From assembly GCA_030373325.1 (NCBI GenBank), contig JAUCZB010000018.1, positions 1 to 64,000 on the forward strand: DNA of 64,000 nucleotides. The letters run 5' to 3'. Position numbers and translations under genes: made by a program. The stretch is from Cyanobium sp. CZS25K (GTDB lineage: Bacteria; Cyanobacteriota; Cyanobacteriia; PCC-6307; Cyanobiaceae). The first letter of the stretch is position 1; every line of letters starts with the position of its first letter. A model generated the notes under the pieces. The model worked only from the letters and a program-made list of their open reading frames with translations. It was not told the DNA's origin and made no database searches. Below are positions 40,917 to 50,074 of this stretch, piece after piece.

Positions 40917-43900
40917 GTGGGCAACACCGACAAGCGACGGAACCGGGCCTTCCTTACGCTTTTGGCAGGTTGTTTCCATGGGGCAGAGGTGGAGGGTGCT
41001 GGCCTTGCGGATGCTCTGACAGAGGCGGCTCGCAGCCAGCTGGACCACTTCGCCCTGATGGCCGACCTGGCTGGCGTCGACCTGCTGGTCTCCGATGCCG
41101 CCTCCGGCATGTTCCTGGCCTGCAACGACTCGGCTTACACCCGCCTGGGCTACAGCAAGGCCGAGCTGCTCGCCCTCTCCCCAGAAGCCCTCCAGGCCGA
41201 TCCCGACCACGACGCCGCCTGGGTTGCCGCCCGCCGGCGAGACCTGATCGATGCCGGCGGTGGGTCCTTCTTCACCAAGCACCGGTGCAAGGACAACACG
41301 ATCCTCGATGTGCACGTCAGCCATCGGGTACTCACCATCGACGGCCATCAGCTGCTCCTCTCCTCCCTGCGCGAGCGGAGCGAAGCCCAGGCCCGGGAAA
41401 CCAACCTCGCCGAAGCCCTGCATCTGCTCACCGACACCGAGGCCCTCAGCGGCATTGGCGGCTGGGAGGTCCGCTTCTTCGATGGCCGCATGCGCTGGTC
41501 CCCCCAGATGCAGCGGCTCTGCCGCTGCGAGGCCAATGGCGGTTTCGTGAGCCTCTGGACCTACGGCTCCCTGATCCATCCCGACGACCGCAGCCGGTGG
41601 CGCCAGGAGTTCCAGCGGGCCGTGAACAGGGGCGATCCCTTCTCCAGCCTCCATCGCCTCCTGCTCAGCGATGGCAGCGAGATTCTCGTGCATGCCGAGG
41701 CCCAGATTCATTACGACAACAAGGGCGATCCGGTGCGCGCGATCGGCACCCTGCGCGATGTCACCGAAGAACAGGCGCTCAAGGATGGGCTCGCCCTGGA
41801 GCGCAACCAGGATCCCCTCACCGGCCTGCCCAACAAGCCCGCCACCATCAAGGAGCTGGACACACGCCTCAAGGGCCGCAGCTACAACACCTCCCTGGCC
41901 GTGCTCAGTCTCGATATCGACGGCTTCCAGGAGATCAACGACACCTACGGCTCGGCCGTCGGTGATCAGGTGCTCCAGGCCCTGGCCCGCAGGCTGCGGG
42001 ATCTCCTCGGCCCCCAGGCCTGGCTGGCGCGCATCGCCAGCGATGAGTTCCTCATCCTGTTGGACGAAGAGATCAACTCCCTTGGGGATGGTCTGCGGGC
42101 CTGCCGCACGCTGCAGGAACGCTGGGCCCAGCAACGCCGCCTGCTCAACAATCTCCCCCTGGTCCCCACCTTCTCCCTCGGCCTGGCCTCCTACCCGGAG
42201 CACGGCCAGGACAGCCAGCAGCTGATCCAGTGCGCTAACACCGCCCTCACCAAGGCCAAAAACCAGGGCCGTATTCAGGTCTGCACCTACTCCAGCACGA
42301 TCAGTCGCCAAATCCAGGAGCGCATGCACCTGGGCAGTGAACTGGTCCAAGCCATCGACCGCCAGCAGTTCCGCCTCGTCGTGCAGTCGCAGGTCGATGG
42401 CGACAGCACCCTGGTGGGCGGCGAGATGTTGCTGCGCTGGCGCAACCGCCTCGGCGTCTGCGTGCCCCCCAGCTACTTCATTCCCCTGGCAGAAGAAAGC
42501 GGCCTGATTCTGCAGCTCGGCCAGTGGGTGTTCCAGCAGACCATCCAGCAGCTCGCCCATTGGCGCGGCATGGGCCTCACCGTGCCCCGGCTCGCCCTCA
42601 ACATCTCGCCCCGCGAGCTGGAGCTCCCCGGCCGCCAGTTCATCGCCTCCCTTCTCGATGGCCTCGCGGCCCACAACCTCAGCCCCGAACAGTTCGAACT
42701 GGAGGTGACCGAGACGGCCCTGCTGCGCAACCCTCTCGCCAGCCGTGAGCAACTGCGGGTGCTCGCCGACCAGGGCTTCCGCATCGCCATCGACGACTTC
42801 GGTACGGGTTACTCCTCCCTGGAGCTGCTGCGCACCCTGCCGGTGCATCGCCTCAAGATCGATCGCACCTTCGTGCAGAACCTCGACGCCTCATCAGAAG
42901 ATCGCACCATCGTCCAAGCCACCATCACCCTTGCCCACGGCCTGGGGATGGAATGCATCGCCGAGGGCGTCGAGACCGACAGCCAGCGCCAGATTCTCGC
43001 CGACCTGGGCTGTGACCTCTACCAGGGTTACCTCTGCGGCCGTCCCTTGGAGCTCGACGACTTCGCCGCCCTGCTCCGCGACCCCACAACCCGACCGCTG
43101 CGCCCCCCTACCTGCGACGGTCGTCAGTCCGGCCCTCTCCATATCAGCCCGCTGGGCGCATCCCAACCCACACCCAACACCTATGAGCAGCTGGAGCTGA
43201 TGCGCGCTGCCTTCGATGTCACCGATAACTATCTCCTGCTCCTCCAGCCCATCGAGGGGCATGACGGCGGCATCACCGATTTCCTGATCATCGACATCAA
43301 CCAGGCCGCCTGCGGCTACATGCAGCAGGAACGCGAGGCGATCGTCGGTCAAAGCCTCCTATCCATCTTCCCCCAGATGGAGCACAACGGCCTGCTCGAT
43401 CTCTACATCGACGCGGCCGGCCGCAGCACTCCCACCCGCATCAGCGAGTTCGCCTACACCTACCACGATCTCTTCCAAGACAGCCGCTCCTACGACATCG
43501 AGATCCTTCCCATCAAGGGCTACATCATTTGCACCTGGCAGGACGTCACCGATCGCACCCAGGCCGCCCGCACCCTCGGCGACACGGCCGCCCTTTACCG
43601 CCTGCTCACCGACAACATCGTGGAGGTGGTGCTGCTCCTCAACCTGCAGGAGGAAGTGGTGTGGGTCTCCCCCTCCCTGCAACCGATGACGGGCTGGCAG
43701 GAGGATCAGTGGATCGGCAGACACTTTGCCGACCTCTTCTCGGTCGTCGAGGGCCGCCCCGAGCCGGTGCACCTCGCCGACTGGCTCGCACCCCACGGCA
43801 CCATCGGCCAGGGCCGACTCCGCCTGGCGGATCCCCAAGGTGGCTGGAGCTGGGTCGACCTCAGCGTCCGCCAGCTCAATCGGCAAGGCCTCCGCAGTGG

Positions 43901-44510
43901 TGATCTTTCCCCCGGTGATCCAGATGGCACCCCCGCTTCCATTGATCTCCAGGAGGGCTACGTCATCACCCTGCAGCCGGTGGACCAGCGGGTACAGGAG
44001 GAGCGCCGGCTACTGGAGCGCGCCAACACCGACACCCTCACTGGCCTGATGAGTCGCTCCGCCATCCTCAGCCGCCTCGATCACCGCCTCGGAGACGGAC
44101 CCATCCGCACGGCCCAGCCCATCGCCCTGCTCTTCTGCGACTGCGACGACTTCAAGGGCATCAACGACACCTACGGCCATGCCTGCGGTGATGCGGTTCT
44201 CCAGGCCATCGCCCAACGCATCCACTCCGTCATCCGCCAGCAGGACCATGCCGGCCGCATCGGAGGGGATGAATTCCTTGTGCTTCTCGATGGTGTGGTC
44301 TCGATCGAGGCGGCGATCGCCGTTGCCGAAAAAGTGCAGCAGGCCATCTCCCAGCCCATCCCCTGGGCCGATCGCAGCATCTCCCCCTCCTTCTCCATCG
44401 GTGCGGCGATCCACGGCGCCGGGGAAGATGCGGCCCTTTTCCTCAAGCGCGCCGACCGCAACATGTACGCCGCCAAGAAAGCGGGACGCCATCGCGTGGT
44501 TGCACTCTGA
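40917..44510 (+). CDS. PAS-PAS-GGDEF-EAL-PAS-PAS-GGDEF signalling protein
   Basis: 1197 residues from a GTG; the usual N-terminus may be incomplete. Order: two PAS-like regions (60-160; 180-290), a degenerate GGDEF (LDIDGFQEINDTYGS; ASDEF in place of GGDEF), an EAL domain (GGEMLLRW for EAL, LALNIS, EVTET, IDDFGTGYSSLELL, LKIDRTFV, IAEGVET, all metal and catalytic residues kept), two further PAS-like regions (about 760-1030), and a second GGDEF with intact GGDEFLVLLD and an RQQD I-site five residues before it. It should both make and degrade cyclic di-GMP. No membrane segments are obvious. Confidence 0.9.
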   Translation: MGNTDKRRNRAFLTLLAGCFHGAEVEGAGLADALTEAARSQLDHFALMADLAGVDLLVSDAASGMFLACNDSAYTRLGYSKAELLALSPEALQADPDHDAAWVAARRRDLIDAGGGSFFTKHRCKDNTILDVHVSHRVLTIDGHQLLLSSLRERSEAQARETNLAEALHLLTDTEALSGIGGWEVRFFDGRMRWSPQMQRLCRCEANGGFVSLWTYGSLIHPDDRSRWRQEFQRAVNRGDPFSSLHRLLLSDGSEILVHAEAQIHYDNKGDPVRAIGTLRDVTEEQALKDGLALERNQDPLTGLPNKPATIKELDTRLKGRSYNTSLAVLSLDIDGFQEINDTYGSAVGDQVLQALARRLRDLLGPQAWLARIASDEFLILLDEEINSLGDGLRACRTLQERWAQQRRLLNNLPLVPTFSLGLASYPEHGQDSQQLIQCANTALTKAKNQGRIQVCTYSSTISRQIQERMHLGSELVQAIDRQQFRLVVQSQVDGDSTLVGGEMLLRWRNRLGVCVPPSYFIPLAEESGLILQLGQWVFQQTIQQLAHWRGMGLTVPRLALNISPRELELPGRQFIASLLDGLAAHNLSPEQFELEVTETALLRNPLASREQLRVLADQGFRIAIDDFGTGYSSLELLRTLPVHRLKIDRTFVQNLDASSEDRTIVQATITLAHGLGMECIAEGVETDSQRQILADLGCDLYQGYLCGRPLELDDFAALLRDPTTRPLRPPTCDGRQSGPLHISPLGASQPTPNTYEQLELMRAAFDVTDNYLLLLQPIEGHDGGITDFLIIDINQAACGYMQQEREAIVGQSLLSIFPQMEHNGLLDLYIDAAGRSTPTRISEFAYTYHDLFQDSRSYDIEILPIKGYIICTWQDVTDRTQAARTLGDTAALYRLLTDNIVEVVLLLNLQEEVVWVSPSLQPMTGWQEDQWIGRHFADLFSVVEGRPEPVHLADWLAPHGTIGQGRLRLADPQGGWSWVDLSVRQLNRQGLRSGDLSPGDPDGTPASIDLQEGYVITLQPVDQRVQEERRLLERANTDTLTGLMSRSAILSRLDHRLGDGPIRTAQPIALLFCDCDDFKGINDTYGHACGDAVLQAIAQRIHSVIRQQDHAGRIGGDEFLVLLDGVVSIEAAIAVAEKVQQAISQPIPWADRSISPSFSIGAAIHGAGEDAALFLKRADRNMYAAKKAGRHRVVAL

Positions 44511-44531
44511 TCTGCGAAGGATTCGTTGTAA

Positions 44532-45074
44532 TTAGAGTTTCTTTTCTAAGGCTATTTCGGCAGCCGTCAGTAGAGAATCAGCCTGGATATCATCAGTTTC
44601 ATAGCAAGCGCTGGCAAGCCTAATGCTGAGAGGTAACGGCACCCAGCCATAGGACACCGGCGACTCCATTGCTGCAATGATGCCCGCTTGGAGGGCTGTG
44701 AGTTCGGAAGCATCAGCCAGAGCAGGGAGCAGGACGCCAAAGCGCGTCGGGCCCAGTCTGGCGACCAAGCCCCGTTCAGCGACAGCTGTCACCAGGCGAC
44801 CAGCGCAACTCTGCACAAGCTGCTCACTGGCCTGGGTTCCATAATTGCCCTCGACTGTGTCCACGCCATTGAGTTCCATCAGCAGAATCGCTAAGCCCAT
44901 CGATGGGGAGAGCAAGGTGCGTTCCGCTCGCCCAAAGCTTTCTGGCTCGCGCGACATGGCTTTGAGCACCCCCATGCACCGCTCTTGATGCAGAAGCGGC
45001 ACCACCAGCATTGAACGTATGCCCATTCGCTCGCAGGCCGCCCGGTCAACCCGTGGGTCGTTGTGGGTATCGGC
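44532..45074 (-). pseudogene. Truncated GAF-GGDEF-like signalling gene
   Basis: From about 45074 the minus strand reads CADTHNDPRVDRAACERMGIRSMLVVPLLHQERCMGVLKAMSREP, the second half of a GAF domain, then a linker and a GGDEF-like end in which the motif is ARLGPTRFGVLLPA, without catalytic residues. The N-terminal half is lost. It abuts, tail against tail, another remnant on the opposite strand. Confidence 0.65.
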
Positions 45075-45086
45075 GCAGTCGAAGCC

Positions 45087-45170
45087 ATGGCGGATGTGAT
45101 TGAACGGGCTGACCAGGCTATGTACGCCGCCAAGATGAAAGGCCGCAACCAAGTGATTGTCTTTGGTTGA
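45087..45170 (+). pseudogene. GGDEF domain C-terminal remnant
   Basis: Plus-strand frame MADVIERADQAMYAAKMKGRNQVIVFG followed by a stop: the last helix and strand of a GGDEF domain (compare ADRNMYAAKKAGRHRVVAL at the end of the intact gene at 44510). Nothing upstream in this frame matches. Confidence 0.75.
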
Positions 45171-45516
45171 GCTGGATCGGCTGCTCCTCTGCCCTGGCTT
45201 CGCATTGCTGCTATGTGATTCTAATGCCTCTTAGGGTTTGGTCGAAGCAGATGCTTTCTATGTGATCCCGGCCATTGTAATCATGCGCAGGGGTCTAGGC
45301 CTCTTTTGAAATCGAGATCTGTGGGAGCTTTGGCTTCTCTCCCCCGGGTGCCATGCTTCCAGTCGTTCGCCGATTGACTCCCAGATTCGAGTGATAGGGC
45401 GGTTTGATTGCAAGCACAAGCCGTGCTTTTGGGTGGCCTGCTGGCTTCTTCGTAAATGATGTTTTCGTTTTGTCGGCTCGCGGATAGGTTCAATTACGCA
45501 ACACCACTCAGTTGTT
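45171..45516. other. No gene seen
   Basis: 346 bp without an ORF bearing a recognisable motif. Local GC is lower than in the flanking genes. Confidence 0.5.
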
Positions 45517-45816
45517 TTGCCTGCGCCCGACTTGAACCGGTTCATCGCTCTCGTCAATGCGCGTAAAGACGTTTAAGCTAGGTTGCGCCAATGCGCATAC
45601 CCTGAAGACATCATTGGGCTGGCTATGGAGTTCGGTTTTGAATTCAGCTATCTCGATCTGCGGCTTGGAGCGGGCGGTCTGGGGAGCGAGTGTGAGCATT
45701 GGCCGTGGAACGGTTTGGGATCTCAGGGCCGACGCCGCTTCTTTCTCCGGGAAAGAACAAAAAGTGGTGGGCAGGGATTTGAGATACCGCTTTGGTTTCC
45801 TGTGAAGCCTGACTAG
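45517..45816 (+). pseudogene. Nif11-domain leader-peptide-like gene with one stop
   Basis: In one frame: DLNRFIALVNARKDV, TAA, ARLRQCAYPEDIIGLAMEFGFEFSYLDLR, then a polar C-terminal part with WPW, ending at 45816. Residues before and after the stop fit a Nif11 leader domain (helix, ..A..PEEV..IA...GF.FS..DL). The TAA at 45574 stands where CAA (Gln) is expected. Nif11 leaders precede RiPP core peptides; the tail here has no Gly-Gly site I can be sure of. No ATG is visible; a TTG at 45517 is the only candidate. Confidence 0.6.
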
Positions 45817-46247
45817 TTCCCGTTGCAGTTGAGGAAGTGGTTGGGAGAGATTGGGAGAGATTGGTCCTGCTGTGCCTTTCCCCTTGCGGTTGACCTTCAT
45901 GGCTCAGTAGTTGCTCGCCCTAGTTCTTGGCCTTTACGGGCTGAATTGGGTGGCTCGGCTTCAACGCCGCGTCTCCAGCTCTTTGGTCTCCTCGGGGTGT
46001 TTGCTCACTCCTGGGCCGCAGTTGCAGCTTCAGCTTTGTGACCGGTCGCAAGCTCACCGGTCGCCAGTCACCGGTGAATTGGAGGGCTCCTCACGCCAAT
46101 CCACCTCGTTTGAGGGGTGATGTGCCCCAGGCAGAGCGGGGCTGGCAATTCCGTAGCGGATCCGCCCGGCCCCGACCTTCTTCTGCGATCAGCAGCAGGA
46201 TCACTGGCGCCCGGGAGCACCAGTTCACTGCTCTGGAGCGGTGGGGC
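45817..46247. other. No gene seen
   Basis: 431 bp with short overlapping ORFs in several frames, none with a start, ribosome site and family pattern together. Confidence 0.5.
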
Positions 46248-46448
46248 TCACGCCGAATGCACACCCATGCGGTACTCGGCAGCAATGTGGCGGTGGAGCT
46301 GTTCCAGCTCCTGCCGATTGGCCGCCCGTCCGGCGCTGGCTTCCAATTCCTGAATCTCCCCGGCGATGCGTGCCCCCAAGGCAGAGGCTGCACAGTCGTG
46401 ATGCGAATCGCTGTAGAGATGGCGCCAGGGGGTGCTCGCCCGGGCGAC
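46248..46448 (-). pseudogene. Fragment of an unknown helical protein
   Basis: 66 codons without a start: WRHLYSDSHHDCAASALGARIAGEIQELEASAGRAANRQELEQLHRHIAAEYRMGVHSA and stop. The regular heptad-like helix and codon use look protein-coding, while the other five frames do not. Bounded upstream by a TAA. Family unknown. Confidence 0.45.
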
Positions 46449-46578
46449 TTAGCGCTGAACGCTCTCGAGCTGATCGGCTACTACCGCCTGAGCGCATATT
46501 GGCTGTTTTTTGAGGAGGCACCAGCTCCGCCTCAAAGGTTAACGATGGACCCTGTCCAGAAAACCCAGACCACCTCAG

Positions 46579-46785
46579 TCAGAGGTCCACTCGCGTCCGG
46601 CTGTCGATGCGTTCCTCCACCGCCTCCCACACCACCCGGTAGGCCAGGCTCTGGGTGTCGCTCATGGCCACAGCAGCAGGGTGCGTCCAGGCCACCTGGC
46701 ATGCCAACGCCTCGAAATCCTCCGGAACCACCGTCAGGCCCAGAAGATCCAGCGCTCTCGCCACATCCGGTGAATCGGGAACCAT
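46579..46785 (-). CDS. Small hypothetical protein, paralogue 1
   Basis: 68 residues with GGGAGGAG eight bases before the ATG, so expression is likely. Sequence pattern: ALDLLGLTVVPEDFEALACQVAWTHPAAVAM..TQSLAYRVVWEAVEERI. The same pattern is seen in the next gene upstream (ALAVLGLRTTPRSRRDLARRVAARHPASQPW..VQTAAYRRVWEELERG). The two are tandem paralogues. No known family; a small all-helical protein. Confidence 0.6.
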   Translation of the reverse strand: MVPDSPDVARALDLLGLTVVPEDFEALACQVAWTHPAAVAMSDTQSLAYRVVWEAVEERIDSRTRVDL

Positions 46786-46863
46786 CAGCCTTCTCCTCCC
46801 ATGTCCATCCCGCGAGCCGTCCCGCGAGACCCCAACGGGTGATCCTTGAAGCGATGGGCGGTC

Positions 46864-47067
46864 TCAGGCCGCCAGTGGGACGTCGGCCTCGCAGCCTCTC
46901 TCCAGCTCTTCCCAGACCCGCCGATAGGCAGCGGTCTGCACTGTGCTCCATGGCTGAGAGGCCGGGTGCCGCGCGGCCACCCGACGGGCCAGGTCCCGCC
47001 GACTTCTGGGCGTGGTTCTCAGGCCCAGGACGGCCAAGGCCTCAGTGAAATCGGTTGACGGTCCCAT
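46864..47067 (-). CDS. Small hypothetical protein, paralogue 2
   Basis: 67 residues from the ATG at 47067; an ATG at 47076 is an alternative. It aligns along its whole length with paralogue 1, sharing the layout LG(L)xxxPxxxxxLAxxVAxxHPA..(S)...xAYRxVWExxE. Both lie on the minus strand, 78 bp apart. Function unknown. Confidence 0.55.
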   Translation of the reverse strand: MGPSTDFTEALAVLGLRTTPRSRRDLARRVAARHPASQPWSTVQTAAYRRVWEELERGCEADVPLAA

Positions 47068-47258
47068 GGCTGTCATCAATCCATCGGTATCACTGGATGT
47101 TCGCGGCTGCCGCCACAAGTGCAAGGGGGGATGCCGATAGCGGTGTGGATTGTTATGGAAGACGCCGCTGGGATGCCTTCATCCACCAGCCAGAGTGACG
47201 CTCATGCCATCACCGTCCTGGACTCAAGTGCAGCGTCCCGCCGGCCCCCAGGAACGGA

Positions 47259-47573
47259 TCAGGAATCACCAGCGGTGCGTGTCGAAATTCTGCCGCGACG
47301 GAAGTCCCAGGGGCGAGTGATGCCGCCTGTCAGCCTTCACACCCCGAAGCGGATGCGGGACGCCCGGAACTCAGCATCGAGATATTCCTTGGCATCGCAC
47401 TGGCCCAGAAAGCGGCGGTAGGCAAAGGCCTGGCCGTCCTCCACCAGGGCCAGGTTGAGGTTCACCTCCCCGATCACCTCGGCCACGGTGCGGCCGTAGA
47501 GATCCTCCGTGTGCAGCAGAAGTGTGAACGGGGCCCCAATCCGCAGCCGCGATTTCAGAGCTGGTCCATCCAC
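47259..47573 (-). pseudogene. Thermonuclease (SNase) relic
   Basis: SRLRIGAPFTLLLHTEDLYGRTVAEVIGEVNLNLALVEDGQAFAYRRFLGQCDAKEYLDAEFRASRIRFGV is the second half of a staphylococcal-nuclease-like enzyme with RT and E residues of the site. After a frame shift comes GGITRPWDFRRGRI, the usual C-terminus. The N-terminal OB part with the first Arg and Asp is missing. Confidence 0.8.
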
Positions 47574-47756
47574 CTAGCGTAATTCTGGCCGTTTGTGCTG
47601 GTCGAAGCTGCGCTGAAGGGCGTCGCCGATCGTCAGCCCCACCGGGAGGGAGGTCACCGCCGAAGGAGGTGCCCAGCACATGTCGGTAGAGCTTGGTCTC
47701 CACCAGCCGAATGGTGGAATCAGGAAACGGAATTTAGTTGCTTTTGGCCACCACCA

Positions 47757-47897
47757 CTGGCACCAAGGGGCCAACAGAACGTTTTCGCCTACCCCAGTAA
47801 GCAGGTGGCGCTCCAGAAAGCGAAGGAATTGGGGTTCGAGGGTGTCCAAGCCATGGGTTCGCTGTGGATGCCCTGCAGCGAGCATCCCAGACACTGA
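47757..47897 (+). pseudogene. Fragment of a small conserved protein (W-MPC motif)
   Basis: About 46 codons: QNVFAYPSKQVALQKAKELGFEGVQAMGSLWMPCSEHPRH and stop. The pattern (K.EA...A..LG..G.H.MG..WMPC..H) is common in small uncharacterised cyanobacterial and phage proteins. No start codon of its own is evident, so it is probably truncated at the 5' end. Confidence 0.5.
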
Positions 47898-47938
47898 AGG
47901 CTCTCCTTGCGAGCAGCCCGATCGGGCACCATCCATCT

Positions 47939-50074
47939 TCATGCGACAGCCACGGCATTCGCCGTCACAGCCCGGTGGCCCAACAGCCCGCGGGTGGTGG
48001 CAGCGATGTCCTGCTGGTTCGCCCTCGGCAGTGGTTGGTGGAGCCCGCCCCCCAGCCGCGCCAGATCGGCCCCCAGCCCGGAGTCCCGATGCCGGGTGCC
48101 GGTGTCGATCACCAGCAGCTCCATGCCCAACCGGCGGATCGCCGCAGCGATCCCCAGCACTTCCTGGCGCATGCCCGCCAGACCCATGGGCTCCGGGCTG
48201 TCACCCCCCGGGCCCTGGTCAGTTGTGGAGGCCAGTGAGCGGCTGAGCGACACGTTGGCGTTGCCGTCGCTGATCAGCACGATCAGAATCTCGCCCACAT
48301 CCTTGGCCCGGCGGGCGTTTTCGCCCACCCGCACCGCCAGTGCCAGACCGTGGGCCAGCGGCGATCCACCGCCGCAGGGGAGGCGTTCGAGCCGGCGCGA
48401 GGCCGCGGTGATCGAGCGGGTGGGGGGCAGCTGCACCTCGGCCCGCCGGCCGCGGAACGTGATCAGGGCCACCTGGTCGCGGCTGCGGTAGGCCTCGCTC
48501 AGCAGCTGCAGGGCGGCGCCCTTGGCGGCCTGCATGCGGTTCAGGGCCATCGAGCCCGACGCATCCACCACGAAGATCACCAGTGCCCCGGCCTTGCGGA
48601 CCAGCTGCTTGACGCGCAGATCCTCCTCGCGCAGCAGCAGCTTCGGTCCATGCCACTCCCGCCCACTGCGGCGTGATGTCCCGAGGATGGCCCGGCGCCG
48701 CGCCCGCTGGTGCGGCGCCGCGGCCCTCAGGGTGGCGTCGATGGCCACGTGATGGATCGGTCCGTGGGGAATCAACGGTTTCACGTAGCGGCCCCGGTCC
48801 ACCGAGCGCACCAAGCCGCCGCCGCCGGCCTTGCCGTGGCGCCGATTGCCGCGGGCGGCCTGGGCCAGCAGGTGCGGATCCAGCAGCACCCCTTCCGGGG
48901 AAAACAGAAACGTGTCAGGAATGGCTTCGCTGCTGGGTTCGCCCGTGGCGGTTTCGGGCGGAGGCTCTTCCTGCCCGGGTGGGGTCTCGCCTGCCGAGTC
49001 GCTGGGCGGATCTTCTGGTGGTGGCGGTTCCGGCGCGGCATCCGGCGGTGCAGCGACCGCGGCCGACCGGGGCAGGATCACCAGTTCGACGGCCAGGCGG
49101 AGATCATCGGCATTGATACGGCGTCGCCCTTGCAGGGCGGCGTGGGCCCGGGCCACCCGCGCGGCGAACAGATCGGCGCGATGCCCCTCCACGCCGGCGC
49201 GGATCGCCTCTTCCACCAGATAGCGCAGCTGCTGCGGCGCCAGTCGCACCCGTGGGAGCAGACGCCGCCCGGCGACGATCCGCTGCTGCAGTTCCGCGAG
49301 GCCCGGCCCGAAGTGCAGCCAGAAGGCCAGCGGATCGGCGGCCTGCTGAAGCACTCTCGCCACCGCCTCCACCCGCTCGTCCAGCGCCAGCGGGGTGTCG
49401 GCGGAGAGCACCATGGCCAGGCGATCGATCAGGTGGGCCCGCAGTTCCCCCTCGGCGGGGTTGTACGTGGCGATCAGCAGCGGACGGCAGGGATGGCGGA
49501 AGCTGATTCCCTCCCGCTCCACCTGGTTGAAGCCGGCATCCACCACCGTGAACAGCAGGTTGGCGATGCCGGGATCCAGCAGGTTGAGCTCATCGACGTA
49601 CAGCACACCCCGGTGGGCCTCGGCCAGCAGCCCCGGCTGGAACACGGCCCGTCCCCGCCGGATCGAGGCGCTCACGTCGACGGAGCCCAGCAGACGGTCT
49701 TCGGTGACGCCCAGCGGCACCTGCACGAACGGCGAGGGAACCAGCGTGCTGACGGGCGTGCGGCTGATCGTGGCGCGGTAGGCGACGGTGGCATCGTCCC
49801 AGTCCCCGGGGGCGGCCGGGTCGGCGTTGCAGCAGGAGCGCCGGATCACCCGGATCGGCGGTAACAGAGCGTGCAGGGCGCGGGCCACCACCGATTTGGC
49901 GGTGCCCCGCCGCCCGGCGATCACGATCCCGCCCAGGCCCGGATCCACCGCCAGCAGCAGCAGGGCCGTGCGGATCGCGGCCTGTCCCACGACGGCATTG
50001 AGCGGAAAGGCATGAAGCGGAAAGGTGGCAGGCGGAGCGGCAGAACAGGGGCCAGCCAGCTGGGAAGCCGCCAC
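47939..50074 (-). CDS. ChlI-ChlD fusion chelatase subunit (AAA + VWA)
   Basis: 711 residues from a GTG that overlaps the chlH-like stop (TAGTG). The AAA+ part has Walker A IAGRRGTAKSVVARAL, Walker B GVLYVDELNLLD and the ChlI-type insert; a Pro/Glu-rich acidic linker (about 360-410) follows; the C-terminal integrin-I/VWA domain has a MIDAS motif FVVDASGSMALNRM. The GTAKS Walker form and the fused layout resemble the I-D fusion subunits seen with cobaltochelatase-like enzymes more than the separate ChlI and ChlD of chlorophyll synthesis. It would power metal insertion by the adjacent H subunit. Confidence 0.88.
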   Translation of the reverse strand: MAASQLAGPCSAAPPATFPLHAFPLNAVVGQAAIRTALLLLAVDPGLGGIVIAGRRGTAKSVVARALHALLPPIRVIRRSCCNADPAAPGDWDDATVAYRATISRTPVSTLVPSPFVQVPLGVTEDRLLGSVDVSASIRRGRAVFQPGLLAEAHRGVLYVDELNLLDPGIANLLFTVVDAGFNQVEREGISFRHPCRPLLIATYNPAEGELRAHLIDRLAMVLSADTPLALDERVEAVARVLQQAADPLAFWLHFGPGLAELQQRIVAGRRLLPRVRLAPQQLRYLVEEAIRAGVEGHRADLFAARVARAHAALQGRRRINADDLRLAVELVILPRSAAVAAPPDAAPEPPPPEDPPSDSAGETPPGQEEPPPETATGEPSSEAIPDTFLFSPEGVLLDPHLLAQAARGNRRHGKAGGGGLVRSVDRGRYVKPLIPHGPIHHVAIDATLRAAAPHQRARRRAILGTSRRSGREWHGPKLLLREEDLRVKQLVRKAGALVIFVVDASGSMALNRMQAAKGAALQLLSEAYRSRDQVALITFRGRRAEVQLPPTRSITAASRRLERLPCGGGSPLAHGLALAVRVGENARRAKDVGEILIVLISDGNANVSLSRSLASTTDQGPGGDSPEPMGLAGMRQEVLGIAAAIRRLGMELLVIDTGTRHRDSGLGADLARLGGGLHQPLPRANQQDIAATTRGLLGHRAVTANAVAVA

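Noticed and set aside
46038..47048. A 336-codon plus-strand ORF
   Set aside because: Composition is random Pro/Arg/Gly, with no motif; minus-strand genes with ribosome sites lie beneath it.
48710..49864. A 384-codon plus-strand ORF opposite the chelatase ATPase gene
   Set aside because: It is the antisense of the AAA+ and linker regions, which have clear motifs on the minus strand.
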